Notes: generated by a model not told the origin, from the letters alone. 64,000 nt of DNA from Glycomyces tenuis DSM 44171 (GCF_000427885.1 NZ_ATYW01000001.1:426699-490698); one strand, 5' to 3'. Counted from the stretch's first letter, positions 8,922 through 17,758 are shown. Made by a program: numbers and translations.

Positions 8922-9821
8922 TCATCCGTCGGCGCCTTCCAGCGGCCCGGACGCCCCGCTGTACTCGGCGACGCAGTCGCCGTCGACGACCAGTTCGGTC
9001 GCCACGGGCGGCGCGGGCGGGTACGCCGTGGGGTCCGAGAAGGTCACCTCGACCTCGAACATCGTCAGCCCCGATCCGGCGTCGGTGCCGGACGGGGTCG
9101 TCACCAGGTAGAGGACGCTCGATCCGGAATCGGGCTCCTCGAACTCCTGGATCGCCGCCACCACCGCTTCGAGGTCCATGCCGGAGTATTCGGGGCATTG
9201 CCACTCGGCGGCCCTCGCGGCGTCCTCCTCGTCGAAGAGCGCGTAGAGGAAGTCCGTGGTGGCGGCCACGACGTCGTCCGTCGTCGGCTCGGGCGGGCCG
9301 GTCGACACGACGTCGAAGACGCAGTACTCCTCGCCTTCCACGCGGAGGCTGGCGACGAACGCCTCCTCGACGGGGCGGTGATCGCCGGCGGTGTAGGTGA
9401 GGACGGCGTCGACATCGACGTCGGTGCCGTCCGTGTACTCCGCGCTCCCGGTGCTCAGCCGGACGTCGAGCGTTTCGCCGTCGAACGCTGCGGCGTGGGA
9501 CTCGCGGAGTTCGACCAGCTCGGCCGGCGTCACTTCGGGGGAGGCGCCTTCGCAGAGGGCCTCCTCGGCCTGTTCGGGGTCGCCGTCCGAGCCGAAGCGG
9601 AGGTACTGGCCGGCCAGGTCCGTCGCCTCGGCGGGGTCTGCGTAGACCGGGACTTCGCCCCCGTCGTCCCAGGTCACGATCATGGCCACGGTCCAAGCGA
9701 CGATCAGCAGGCCCAAGGAACCGAGCGTTATGAGGAGTGCGCGTCGACGCCGGGGCCGGCGGGCGCGTGGAGGTTCGCCGTATTGCGGCCCGCCGGAGGG
9801 ATGGTTCGGCTGGAAGTCCAT
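8922..9821 (-). CDS. Hypothetical single-pass membrane protein with acidic external domain
   Basis: A 299-residue protein starting MDFQPNHPSGGPQYGEPP, a Pro/Gly-rich cytosolic tail, then RRPRRRR and one membrane helix (ALLITLGSLGLLIVAWTVAMIV, about 28-50). The outside part is acidic and holds two similar halves of about 110 residues; both have a YAL/YLVTTP-like strand region and spaced cysteines (ALCEG, YCVFD, WQCPE, GDCVAE), suggesting tandem NTF2-like lumazine-type or DUF4878-like domains, though that is only an impression. Divergent from the lipoprotein at 10044. Confidence 0.75.
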   Translation of the reverse strand: MDFQPNHPSGGPQYGEPPRARRPRRRRALLITLGSLGLLIVAWTVAMIVTWDDGGEVPVYADPAEATDLAGQYLRFGSDGDPEQAEEALCEGASPEVTPAELVELRESHAAAFDGETLDVRLSTGSAEYTDGTDVDVDAVLTYTAGDHRPVEEAFVASLRVEGEEYCVFDVVSTGPPEPTTDDVVAATTDFLYALFDEEDAARAAEWQCPEYSGMDLEAVVAAIQEFEEPDSGSSVLYLVTTPSGTDAGSGLTMFEVEVTFSDPTAYPPAPPVATELVVDGDCVAEYSGASGPLEGADG

Positions 9822-10043
9822 GCGATGGATCGTAGTGACGTACGTCAACTTTGCTGAAATCCATCGTGTACGACTGATGAGCTGGTTGTTTACATCGTCC
9901 CCACTCGTCTCATCCGTCCCGAGTGGAACTATCCGAGGGCTCGGCCGCTCGGTTCGGGTCTTCACGGCGCGACCACGGTGGAGCGCGGGAGACGATAGCA
10001 TCGGTTGCCGAAACCCCCTTCCCCGATCCGAACGGACCGCCTC

Positions 10044-11228
10044 GTGCGCACACCCGTCCTCGTTCCCCTCGCCGCCTGTCTCCTCGTCGGGGCCGCCGCC
10101 TGCGGCGCCGGAACCGAACCGGCCGATCCGACCCCGTCCGAATCCCCCGCCGTGAGCGACCTCGAACGGCTGGACCGGCTCTGGGCCGACGTCGCCGCCG
10201 CCCGCTTCGACCTGAAGTACCGGGAGGCCGAACTCATCATCGACTGCCTTGAGGGCCAAGGCTTCGAAGTCCACAACACGGAGGACCTGACCCAGGGTTG
10301 GGGCCACTCCTCGATGGCGCCGAGCGCGACGCTCGAAGCGGTCGACGACCCGTTCGGCCTGCCGACCGCCGCCGAAGCGGAGACGCGCGCGCTCGGATTC
10401 TGGCTCGACTACGCCGACACCTACGACGACCAGGAGGGCATCGAGCTGCACGAGGCCGAAATGGAGGCCGAGTCCGACCCGGTGGAGGAAGTCACCGAGC
10501 TGGGCGACACCTCGGAGCTCGAACGTCTCGGCGAAGGCTGGAATCAACTGCCCCCGGTCGACCAGATGCGCTGGGAGATCGCCTACCGCGGCTTCGACTG
10601 GGCCACGACCAGCAAGACCGCCAGCATCCTCTCCGACGACGACTGGGAGGCGATCGGGCATCCCGGCGGCGAGTGGACCCCGGTGTCCTCGATGACCTCC
10701 GGTCCGCAGGGCTGTCAGGCCGAGGTCCTGAACGGGCTGTACGGGGAGCCGCGCCAGGTCGAGAACGGCTTCACCGACCCGCAGTGGGTCTGGGGACCGG
10801 TGCTCGATGCGCAGTCCGAGGCCTTCGAACCGATCGACCTGAGCGGGGAGCCCGAGGCCGATCTGCTCCTCGAATGCCTCGCCGAGGCGGGCTACGGTGA
10901 TTGGGCGTTCTCGGGGAGCGGCCTCGACTTCGGCGATCACTGGCGAGAGCGGTACCTGCCTGAGGCCGCAGTGGAACGCGAGGACGGCTCCATCGAGTAC
11001 AGCCACTCGGACGTCACCGACGCCGACCGCGAGCGCTATGCGACCGTCAAAGCCGAGGAGTTCGAAGCCGCGGCGGCCGTCGCCGAGTGCGACGCCGCCA
11101 GCGGGTACACCGAAGCCGCCACCGTGGCCTACCGCGAGGCCCTCGCCGCCCGGCTGCTCGACGCCGAACCGGTCTACGAGGCGTACCTGGCAGAGCTCGA
11201 AGCGGCTCTGGCGTCGATCGACTCCTGA
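10044..11228 (+). CDS. Hypothetical secreted lipoprotein
   Basis: A 394-residue exported protein. The GTG start gives VRTPVLVPLAACLLVGAAAC, a signal peptide ending in the lipobox GAAAC, followed by an Asp/Pro/Ser linker. The mature part is acidic, with pairs of cysteine-containing motifs LIIDCLEGQGF, QGCQAEV, LLECLAEAGYGDW and AVAECDAA, a pattern common in actinobacterial surface lipoproteins of unknown role. A TTG at 10005 in frame would add 13 residues and spoil the signal. A TAGCAT box lies at about 9995-10000. No enzyme motif is seen. Confidence 0.75.
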   Translation: MRTPVLVPLAACLLVGAAACGAGTEPADPTPSESPAVSDLERLDRLWADVAAARFDLKYREAELIIDCLEGQGFEVHNTEDLTQGWGHSSMAPSATLEAVDDPFGLPTAAEAETRALGFWLDYADTYDDQEGIELHEAEMEAESDPVEEVTELGDTSELERLGEGWNQLPPVDQMRWEIAYRGFDWATTSKTASILSDDDWEAIGHPGGEWTPVSSMTSGPQGCQAEVLNGLYGEPRQVENGFTDPQWVWGPVLDAQSEAFEPIDLSGEPEADLLLECLAEAGYGDWAFSGSGLDFGDHWRERYLPEAAVEREDGSIEYSHSDVTDADRERYATVKAEEFEAAAAVAECDAASGYTEAATVAYREALAARLLDAEPVYEAYLAELEAALASIDS

Positions 11229-11342
11229 CGGGACACGGGGCGGGGCGCGGGATCGCGTTCCTCCAGGGACTCGGCCACGCGCTCATGGCCTTCTACGCCG
11301 TCACCCGACCATCCCGCTACGTCGGAAGGGTGCGTGTCTGCA

Positions 11343-11587
11343 ATGGATGAAGACGTCTACCTCGGCGAGTTCCGGCGCGGCCCGGCCATCTTCACCGTCT
11401 TCTCCATCGACAAAGAGGGAGGCATCCGCGTCGACTGCAGCGACGGCAACGGCCCCGGCGAAATCCGCACCCTCGCCCTGGGCGGCCCTGCCCGCTGGTT
11501 CGGCGCCTGGAACGGCGATGAATGGTGCCCTGGATCGAATCGGAGACCCGCCGCATCGCCCACGGCACCGGCCCCGAGAAAACCTGA
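11343..11587 (+). pseudogene. Small hypothetical gene with apparent frameshift
   Basis: The ATG frame reads MDEDVYLGEFRRGPAIFTVFSIDKEGG to WFGAWNGDE, then turns into Arg/Pro-rich low-quality sequence. The neighbouring frame from about 11521 reads MVPWIESETRRIAHGTGPEKT and stops at 11587, which looks like the natural C-terminus. A one-base shift near 11520 would give an ordinary protein of about 80 residues. Family unknown. Confidence 0.5.
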
Positions 11588-11700
11588 GACTCGGGCGCGG
11601 CGGTGGGCTGAACCGTTGTCACAGGCCCTCCACAGCACCGCCGCGTCCGACCCGCTCCCTCGGATCGGCAACCCCCAGGGCCGTACCGAGGGAACCACAG

Positions 11701-11732
11701 GGCCGGTCGATCATGGTGGAGATCGACCGGCC
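11701..11732. terminator. Perfect 12-bp hairpin
   Basis: GGCCGGTCGATC and its exact complement GATCGACCGGCC are separated by an 8-base loop. It sits after the frameshifted gene ending at 11587 and just beyond the stop of a possible reverse-strand gene at 11752, so it may end transcription from both sides. Confidence 0.6.
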
Positions 11733-11751
11733 CTCACGCGTTCACCAGCCG

Positions 11752-11973
11752 TCAGCGGTCGAAGACCCGACCGACCAGCGCTTCGAAACGCGCTTTGGCT
11801 CCGCTTGTCCGCGCATGCACGTCGCTGTCGTCGAGCGCGATCAGGACGGCGCGAATCGCTCGCGAAGTCGCGGTCTCGGCGGACGGAGCCTGCCGGCCGA
11901 AGTGGATCCGCTCTGGGAGCCGATGAGACCGGCAGGGAGGTGCGGAGCGCGGCATTACGGCGACCTGGGACAA
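11752..11973 (-). CDS. Possible small hypothetical protein or gene remnant
   Basis: A 73-codon frame whose C-terminal half, AIRAVLIALDDSDVHARTSGAKARFEALVGRVFDR, has protein-like composition and GC-rich third positions. The N-terminal half is less convincing. A perfect hairpin follows its stop. It may be the tail of a decayed gene. Nothing convincing is seen in 11974-12145. Confidence 0.3.
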   Translation of the reverse strand: MSQVAVMPRSAPPCRSHRLPERIHFGRQAPSAETATSRAIRAVLIALDDSDVHARTSGAKARFEALVGRVFDR

Positions 11974-12145
11974 CAGCGCGGGAACTCCCTGGGCGGCAAC
12001 TGTGTTCGGCGAACCGGAGCTCCTTCACCCCCGCAAGGGGGCTCGGTCGCGGGTGGGCCCGGCCCCTCGCCTCTTCATCCGGTGATCACGCGTGGCTCGG
12101 GTATGCGATGTCGGGCATCAAGTCGTGGTGGACACCGACGCCGAA

Positions 12146-12682
12146 TCACTCTTCCCAGACCGGCACGAGGGGCAGGCCCCGGCTGGTCCGCTCATGGTCG
12201 ACGACGCGTTGGATCAGTTCCGTCTTGCGCTTGGTGTAGACCAGGCCGTCGTCTTCCTCAGCGGCGATACGCTGTTTCAACTCCCCGTACTCCGCCGCCG
12301 TTTCCGGATGTGTCCGAAGGTGGTCGCGAAACAGCCGCTCGTTGCGCGTGTCCCAGCTGTCGGCGGTGACGATATGCAGATGGTGGCTGCGCTGACCGTC
12401 GACGGCATCCCTGTAATAGAACAGTCGTCCGGTCATCCCGTTCTCCTGTGGCCGGTAGCCCAGACGATCCAGCGCGGAACTCCGGTCGGCGGTGACGTCG
12501 CCCAGCCTGGCAACCGATGCCATCAGGTCGATCACCGGTTTGGCGGCCAGGCCCGGCACTGACGTGCTGCCTACGTGCTCGACATCGAGGAACATGCCGG
12601 GCAGTGCGTCGACCAGCTCGGCAATGGCCTGAGCCGCCCGCTGCGGCCAGGAAGGGTCGTATTCTGCTACCTCAATCGCCAC
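12146..12682 (-). CDS. GrpB family protein (nucleotidyltransferase fold)
   Basis: A 178-residue GrpB-family protein. The sequence VAIEVAEYDPSWPQRAAQAIAELVDAL, HVGSTSVPGLAAKPVIDLMASV and FYYRDAVDGQRSHHLHIV match the family; GSTSVPGLxAKPxID is the nucleotidyltransferase-like core with a metal-binding Asp. The family is common but its substrate is unknown. The GTG start is chosen because TACAAT (reverse strand, 12689-12694) ends six bases before it, giving a leaderless message; an ATG ten codons upstream is possible but lies upstream of that box. Confidence 0.85.
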   Translation of the reverse strand: MAIEVAEYDPSWPQRAAQAIAELVDALPGMFLDVEHVGSTSVPGLAAKPVIDLMASVARLGDVTADRSSALDRLGYRPQENGMTGRLFYYRDAVDGQRSHHLHIVTADSWDTRNERLFRDHLRTHPETAAEYGELKQRIAAEEDDGLVYTKRKTELIQRVVDHERTSRGLPLVPVWEE

Positions 12683-13054
12683 CCGCACATTGTAGATGCC
12701 GCAGATTCCCATGCCGTCCCCTGCTCGATCACATCACGCCGTGCTGGACGCTGATATCGCGCAATGAACCTCTTGCGTCCTGAGCGAGACTTGTCGCGCG
12801 GCAAGGGGTGCGTGCGATGAGCATCTGATTGGCATGGGAGAAGCTCCTGGCAGAACGACAGGTGCTCCCCCGCGAACTCCACCAGGATCATCTACCGCCG
12901 CCCTTCCTGGTCGTCCTCGCCGAAGCCGGTTCGATCGGGGAAAGCCCCTCAGGCCCCCGCAAGAACAGGATCGCGCCGTGTCATGCCGTCCTCCGTTGAG
13001 GGGCGGCGAAGTCGACTCCGCTCATGCTGGGAGAGGCGGGCGCGACCAGGCATC
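12683..13054. other. Intergenic region with no recognised gene
   Basis: About 370 bases. Apart from the -10 box for the GrpB gene at 12689-12694, I see no convincing coding frame, RNA or strong hairpin. Confidence 0.5.
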
Positions 13055-13807
13055 TCACCTGCGGAGGAAGCCGATGAGCCGCTCGTTGACCAGGTCCGGG
13101 CGCTCCGCTGACACGAGGTGCTTGGCGCCGTCGACGGCCAGGACCTCGGCGCCGTCGATCTCGGCGGCGATGCCCTCGGCGTCGGCCCGCGAGATGGTCT
13201 CGTCGTCCGTGCCGTAGACCACGAGCGTCTCGGCCTCGATCGCATCCAGCTGCTCGCGCAGGTCGAACTTGGCGATCGCCTCGCAGCAGCTGGCGTAGCC
13301 CTCCGCGTCGCATCCGGCGAAGCGCTCGCGGAACTCGGCGACGACCTTCGGGTGCGCGGCGTGGAAGTGCGGGGAGAACCAGCGGTCCATCGCGGCGTCG
13401 GCGACGGCCTCGCAGCCCTCGGCCTTGACGGTGCGGGCCCGCTCGTGCCAGCCCTCGATGGTGCCGAGCTTCGGGGCGGTGCTCATGAGCACGAGCCGGT
13501 CGACCCGGCCGGGGTGCCGCACCGCCATCGTCATCGCGATCGCGCCGCCCAGTGAGATCCCGACCATGTGCGCGCGCTCGACGCCGAGCCCGTCGAGCAT
13601 GTCGGCGACGTCGTCGGCGAGGTCGCCGACGTTCCAGTCGCCCGACTCGGCGTTGGTGCCGCCGTGGCCGCGGATGTCGAAGCGCACGAGCCGGAACTCC
13701 TCGCCGAGCGGCTCGACCTGCGGTTTCCACATGTCGAGGGTGGCTCCCAGCGAGTTGAGCAGGACGACGGGCTCGCCCGTGCCGTCGACGAGGTGGTACG
13801 GAATCAT
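13055..13807 (-). CDS. Alpha/beta hydrolase, 3-oxoadipate enol-lactonase-like
   Basis: A 250-residue alpha/beta hydrolase. The catalytic triad can be placed: Ser85 in GISLGG, Asp201 or 202 in VVYGTDDETI and His230 in GAKHLVSAERPD. The start MIPYHLVDGTGEPVVLLNSLGATLDMW and the NSLG oxyanion region resemble PcaD-type beta-ketoadipate enol-lactone hydrolases, which act in protocatechuate breakdown. No other pca genes are nearby, so the substrate is uncertain. The ATG has GAGGAGG upstream. Confidence 0.85.
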   Translation of the reverse strand: MIPYHLVDGTGEPVVLLNSLGATLDMWKPQVEPLGEEFRLVRFDIRGHGGTNAESGDWNVGDLADDVADMLDGLGVERAHMVGISLGGAIAMTMAVRHPGRVDRLVLMSTAPKLGTIEGWHERARTVKAEGCEAVADAAMDRWFSPHFHAAHPKVVAEFRERFAGCDAEGYASCCEAIAKFDLREQLDAIEAETLVVYGTDDETISRADAEGIAAEIDGAEVLAVDGAKHLVSAERPDLVNERLIGFLRR

Positions 13808-14044
13808 GCGGCGGCCTCCTCAAGCTCGTCCGTCGCGTCGGGGGACGCGGGCCTCTCCACCGGATCGTATGGGAACCGGAGCCCGCGGGGAAGTCCAACC
13901 GCCCGATCGGACACGCCGCCTCGGCCCAGCGAAACCCCAGCAAAAGCACGTGACGGGGGTCTCCAGCCCCTGGCTGGGGGCTCGCCTCGACACTGTGTAA
14001 ACTAGTCCCGGTTCCAAGGTCTGCGACCTCGGAATCGATCGCAA

Positions 14045-14120
14045 GGGGCTTTGGCGCAGTTGGTAGCGCGTTTCCATGGCATGGAAAAGGTCAGGGGTTC
14101 GAATCCCCTAAGCTCCACCA
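14045..14120 (+). tRNA. tRNA-Ala (anticodon GGC)
   Basis: A full 76-base cloverleaf with encoded CCA. The acceptor stem pairs GGGGCTT with AAGCTCC, giving a G3-U70 wobble pair, the alanine identity element. The D arm has GCGC/GCGC, the anticodon stem TTTCC/GGAAA with loop ATGGCAT places GGC at 34-36, and the T arm has AGGGG-TTCGAAT-CCCCT. Its 3' half, from the anticodon loop to CCA, is the attachment site used by the integrated element. Confidence 0.95.
14076..14120 (+). repeat. attL: 45-bp direct repeat inside tRNA-Ala
   Basis: Identical over 45 bases to 20660-20704. The match runs from the anticodon loop to the CCA end, so the tRNA stays intact at this end. The flanking bases differ on both sides. 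Confidence 0.95.
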
Positions 14121-14124
14121 GCAG

Positions 14125-14161
14125 AAACGCCCCCGGCAACAGTTCGCCGGGGGCGTTTTTT
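14125..14161. terminator. Strong rho-independent terminator between tRNA-Ala and integrase
   Basis: A 13-bp stem (AAACGCCCCCGGC with its complement), an 8-base loop and a run of six T. It lies inside the element and separates the tRNA from the convergent integrase, which ends at 14194. The A residues before the stem would also provide a U-run for the integrase message. Confidence 0.9.
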
Positions 14162-14193
14162 AGACCACTGAGGGACCCACAGAGCCCCTTTAT

Positions 14194-15396
14194 CTAGTCG
14201 ACCAAGCCATCCTTGAAAGCTCGGTCCAGCAGTTCAGCGCCCTTGGTAACGACCGGCCGGAGCTGATGCCGGTAGACGGTTCGAGTCGTACTCGTGCGCT
14301 TGTGTCCGACAAGATCGGCGATCAATTCCTCATTCGCGCCCTGGTCGGACATGAGCGAAACGAACGTGTGCCGGAACTCCCGAGGCGTCCAGTTCCCCGG
14401 AACCTCGGCTGCCGCGACCACCGCCCGAAGGTCCCGCCGGACATTGGCAGGGTCACGCTCGGTGTTGTTGCTCGTGGCGAAGACGAACACCATGCGCTCT
14501 CGGCTACGTCCGGCTTCCTCTCGCTCCAACTCCTCATGGACCCGGTAAGCCGTCAAGATCGAGACCACGAAGCTCGGCAAGGCGATCGTCCGCCGACTCT
14601 TCTGCGTCTTCGTGTCACCGCCCAGCCGCACCGAACGCCACACCTCGACATACGGCGCTTCCGTCTCCGGATGCTTCGTGCCGCATGAGCAGACCTGACC
14701 CTTGACCGGGTTCAAGTGGGTGTTTTCCCACTTCAACGGCCGCGCCTCCTCAGTTCGGACGCCCGTGAACACCGACAGTGCGATGTATGGGTGAATCCAG
14801 GAGCCGCGACTAGCCCGAAGAACGGCTTTCGCCTGGTCCAAGGTCATGGACTTGCTAGGACGACCGTCTGTGCCCTTGGGTGCATCCACCAGCATGGCGA
14901 CATTCCGACCGACCTTGTTCCGAGCCTCAGCGAACCGGATGATCCGACGCAGTGTCCCCAGAATCAAGCTGATGACACTAGTTGCATACCGCGAGGTCAA
15001 CCCGTCAAGGAAGTCGTCCACGTCATCGGCGGTCAACTTCTTGAGCTTGGCCTTCCCAAGTCTGGCGATGATGTGTTTCTCCGTCAGGCTCGTCAGCTTG
15101 CCAACAGTCGAGGCGTTGCGACCACGAAGACCACGGGCAAGCCAGTCACGAGCGGCCTGCTCAACCGTGTACTTGTCTCCCAGCTCAATCCCAGCGTCAT
15201 GCTCGTCCTTGAGCTGCTTCAGTTTCGCCCGGACGATGGTCTTCGTCCGGCCTTCCACCTTCGGACGGTTCCGAGTCCCATCAGGCTTGTAGCCCAACGA
15301 GATCTTGCCGACGTAGCACTGTTTCGACTTGTCCCAGAAGATCGTGCCGTCACCATCGCGCGCCTTCCTGCGCTTCTTATCCTGCTGGTCAGCCAT
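14194..15396 (-). CDS. int: Tyrosine site-specific integrase
   Basis: A 400-residue phage/AICE-type tyrosine recombinase that inserts the element into tRNA-Ala. The N-terminal AP2-like arm-binding region (GTIFWDKSKQCYVGKISLGYKPDG) is followed by a core-binding domain (about 75-165) and the catalytic domain. Catalytic residues are visible: Arg in FTGVRTEEARPL, His-x-x-Arg in PREFRHTFVSL, His in GHKRTSTT, and the nucleophile Tyr in RTVYRHQL. A short cysteine pair, VCSCGTKH, is an insertion seen in actinobacterial members. It overlaps xis by 8 bases. Codon use is less GC-rich than in chromosomal neighbours. Confidence 0.95.
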   Translation of the reverse strand: MADQQDKKRRKARDGDGTIFWDKSKQCYVGKISLGYKPDGTRNRPKVEGRTKTIVRAKLKQLKDEHDAGIELGDKYTVEQAARDWLARGLRGRNASTVGKLTSLTEKHIIARLGKAKLKKLTADDVDDFLDGLTSRYATSVISLILGTLRRIIRFAEARNKVGRNVAMLVDAPKGTDGRPSKSMTLDQAKAVLRASRGSWIHPYIALSVFTGVRTEEARPLKWENTHLNPVKGQVCSCGTKHPETEAPYVEVWRSVRLGGDTKTQKSRRTIALPSFVVSILTAYRVHEELEREEAGRSRERMVFVFATSNNTERDPANVRRDLRAVVAAAEVPGNWTPREFRHTFVSLMSDQGANEELIADLVGHKRTSTTRTVYRHQLRPVVTKGAELLDRAFKDGLVD

Positions 15397-15640
15397 GGCT
15401 CATAGCCGTTTCAGCCCCGCGGTTCCACAGGTTTTCCAGCGAGTCCACCCGACCGGCGTCGATGAAGGCGTCAAGGTCTTCCTGCTCGAATCGGACGTAC
15501 TTGCCAAGCTTGTAGTAACGGATGCGACCTTCCAGAACCAAGCGGCGGATGAACCGCTCAGTCACCGCCATGTACGCGGCGGCCTCCTTGACGCCATAGC
15601 TGACGCGAACGGTCGTGTTCTCCTTAGTTGCTTCACACAT
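15389..15640 (-). CDS. xis: Excisionase, MerR-type helix-turn-helix
   Basis: An 83-residue DNA-binding protein of the excisionase/HTH_17 family. SYGVKEAAAYMAVTERFIRRLVLEGRIRYYKLGKYVRFEQEDLDAFIDAG is a complete winged-helix unit of the type that directs integrase toward excision. The ATG has AAGGAAC upstream, and the end overlaps the integrase start by 8 bases, indicating coupled translation. Eight bases separate it from rep. Confidence 0.9.
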   Translation of the reverse strand: MCEATKENTTVRVSYGVKEAAAYMAVTERFIRRLVLEGRIRYYKLGKYVRFEQEDLDAFIDAGRVDSLENLWNRGAETAMSHG

Positions 15641-15648
15641 GATGTTCC

Positions 15649-17130
15649 TTAATAGATAGATGATTCCTGAATGGACCAAAGTTCTTCACGGGCGACTTGG
15701 CGTTGTTCCCGAGCGCGGGCAGCGGCGGAGTTCGCCATGAGCGCGTCGGCTTCGGTGTGCCAGCCTTGACCGTCGTAGACCAGGTGGTTGACCAGCACCG
15801 TCGTATCAGGCTCAGCGGTGTCAACGCCGAGTTGACAGCGCGTCCAGGCCGCGCGCGCTTCGCGGAGCGATGCGAAGGTGGTCGACCAGACGCGAGCCTT
15901 GGTCAGGAAGTGGCCGCCGAAACCGAGCATGTGCGCCCACCGGCGAAGCCGAAGCCATTGCCCACCAGGCTCACCGAGGGACCAGCAAGCGTGGATGAGT
16001 CGGGCGATGTGATCGCCTGCGGGATCGGCGTATGCCTCCACGGTGTCCTCAGTGAGACGCCGGGAGACGTGGCCGGTGTCCTCGGTGGCCTTGGTGGCGT
16101 ACTTGGCGAGATAGCCCGCCGCGTGGCCTTCGGTCAGCTCACCGGCACCGAGTTCGACCGTTCGCACGTCGATCTGCGATCCCCAGCCGATGCGCCAGCC
16201 GCCGGGGCGCTCAGCGTGGCCGGGAGTGGTGAACTCGGTTCCCGCAGCGGCGTCGGTCACGAGTGCGGCGATGGTCTCGGCGTCGAGGACAGGCGGAGGC
16301 GGGATCACTGCGTCGTCGCCGGGAAGGTGGCCGTCGAGGCGGATCAGGGCGTGGAAGTGGATAGCGCCCCGGCGCTGGAACTCGGCGACCTTGACATAGC
16401 GCAGCCGCACCGAGGCCGGATCCAGACCGGCCGCCTTGGCGGTCCGGGCAAGCGCCCGGTCGAGGCCGATGCGGGTGCGTCGCCATAGTTCGCCAGCGAA
16501 GCCGTTCCAGACCACTTGCGCCGCATGGTCGTAGCAGTCCAGGCACAACGGCTGTCCCAGCTCAGGGGCATCCTCACCATGACGAGCAGCGCAGGCGAGC
16601 GTAACCCCGTGTGGGCAGACCTGGGCGTCACGGCGAGCGTGGCAAGGAGCGACAGCGCCGGAAGCAGTGCGGCGGCGGGCGTGGACGGGGCCGAAGGCCG
16701 GGGCGGTGAAGGTGACGAAGACCGCCGGGTGGCCGACCACGGTGGCCGGGACGCCCTTGCCGCCGGTGAGGCCGGATCGGATGAGGTGGAAGGCGTCATG
16801 CTGGTAGGTCTTGGCGCACGAGGGGCACAGGTGGGCTCGGCGGGTACCGCACGCCTTATAGACCACGCCATCGGGCATCGTGTGCGTAGTACGGGCCGAA
16901 AGGATGTGTCCGGTCGTGCCATCGGCGGTGATCAGGTCGCCGCGCAGGCGGACCGGGGAAGCGCAGCCAGCGGCACCGGCGACGTGGGCGAGCCACGGTT
17001 CCCACCCGGTCGACTCGGCGCGGGCAATGATGCCGGGCAGGAGATCAGCGAACTTGGCGGGAAGGGCGGCCCCGCCCGCCACCGTGGAAGCAGTGGCGGG
17101 AGGAGCCGGGGCGGTCAAGGAAGTCGTCAC
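15649..17130 (-). CDS. repSA: Replication initiator protein, RepSA family
   Basis: A 493-residue initiator of the RepSA type, which starts rolling-circle replication of the excised AICE circle. Visible features are a CxxC zinc pair (LCPSCAKTYQHD), FVTFTAPAFGPVH, a second cysteine cluster (VCPHGVTLACAARHGE, LCLDCYDH), RRGAIHFHALIRLDG with an HFH motif matching the HUH metal site, and YLAKYATKATEDTGH with tyrosines expected to attack the nick. Length and order match RepSA-like proteins of AICEs. It shares an ATGA overlap with the gene upstream, at 17127-17130. Confidence 0.9.
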   Translation of the reverse strand: MTTSLTAPAPPATASTVAGGAALPAKFADLLPGIIARAESTGWEPWLAHVAGAAGCASPVRLRGDLITADGTTGHILSARTTHTMPDGVVYKACGTRRAHLCPSCAKTYQHDAFHLIRSGLTGGKGVPATVVGHPAVFVTFTAPAFGPVHARRRTASGAVAPCHARRDAQVCPHGVTLACAARHGEDAPELGQPLCLDCYDHAAQVVWNGFAGELWRRTRIGLDRALARTAKAAGLDPASVRLRYVKVAEFQRRGAIHFHALIRLDGHLPGDDAVIPPPPVLDAETIAALVTDAAAGTEFTTPGHAERPGGWRIGWGSQIDVRTVELGAGELTEGHAAGYLAKYATKATEDTGHVSRRLTEDTVEAYADPAGDHIARLIHACWSLGEPGGQWLRLRRWAHMLGFGGHFLTKARVWSTTFASLREARAAWTRCQLGVDTAEPDTTVLVNHLVYDGQGWHTEADALMANSAAARAREQRQVAREELWSIQESSIY

Positions 17131-17384
17131 AGGAAGACTCGCTTGACCTGGTTGTGATAGACCGCTGTGGCCGGGAGGGACATGATCCGCTCCAGCAGGC
17201 CAGCGAACGGCTCGGGGATCTCCTCACGGTGGATCTCCCACGCATAGAGGAACTCCGAGAGCTGCCCATAGTCGGGTAGTTCCTGTTGTTCGAGACCGGC
17301 CACCACTCGCATGCGGCCGATCAGTTGTTCTTTCGTCCACCCCCGGTCAAGCCGGGTTTGATGGAAATGGGTACGAGCGACCAT
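17127..17384 (-). CDS. Small element-encoded protein, function unknown
   Basis: An 85-residue protein, MVARTHFHQTRLDRGWTKEQLIGRMRVVAG, whose N-terminal part looks like a helix-turn-helix-like segment (LDRGWTKEQLIGRMR) and whose middle is ELPDYGQLSEFLYAWEIHREEIPEPFAGLLERI. It overlaps rep by four bases (ATGA) and the gene upstream by one base, so it is translated in the same operon. Genes of this size upstream of repSA are common in AICEs but mostly unnamed. Confidence 0.75.
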   Translation of the reverse strand: MVARTHFHQTRLDRGWTKEQLIGRMRVVAGLEQQELPDYGQLSEFLYAWEIHREEIPEPFAGLLERIMSLPATAVYHNQVKRVFL

Positions 17385-17758
17385 CAGGCCACCGCCCACA
17401 GGTGCCGCTCCCGGTACTCGACCGGGGGCGACGGTTGTGCCGCCGCAGCGGCCAGGGCACGCAGCCGAGACACCAACCTGTCGGCGGTGTACTTGGCTGT
17501 CAGCGAACCCCATACGGAGCGGACCGCCTCGTCCACGATGACGGGCACGCCGTCAAGGTGGGCCAGCATGGACCGCAGGGAACGCGAACGAACTTCTCTG
17601 AAACCGATCGCGTCAAGACCGGAGACGACCAGACCCATCAGGTCCTCGAACCCCAATTCGGTGGGGTCGGTCTCCGGGAGGCCAGCGGCGACCATCGCCA
17701 CGGCCAACTCATCATCGTGCAGCGCCTCCAGGACGCTCACCGAGGGGACAGCAACCAT
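17384..17758 (-). CDS. Small element-encoded protein, function unknown
   Basis: A 124-residue protein, MVAVPSVSVLEALHDDELAVAMVAAGLPETDP, rich in helix-forming residues, with VRSVWGSLTAKYTADRLVSRLRALAAAAAQ near 82-111. No domain is recognised. The start and the upstream stop share one base, and its own stop overlaps the next start, which marks a tightly coupled operon. Confidence 0.75.
   Translation of the reverse strand: MVAVPSVSVLEALHDDELAVAMVAAGLPETDPTELGFEDLMGLVVSGLDAIGFREVRSRSLRSMLAHLDGVPVIVDEAVRSVWGSLTAKYTADRLVSRLRALAAAAAQPSPPVEYRERHLWAVA

Noticed and set aside
9825-11006. N-terminal extension of the minus-strand frame ending at 8922
   Set aside because: It is the shadow of the lipoprotein gene on the plus strand; only the part from the ATG at 9821 carries a real protein with a membrane helix.
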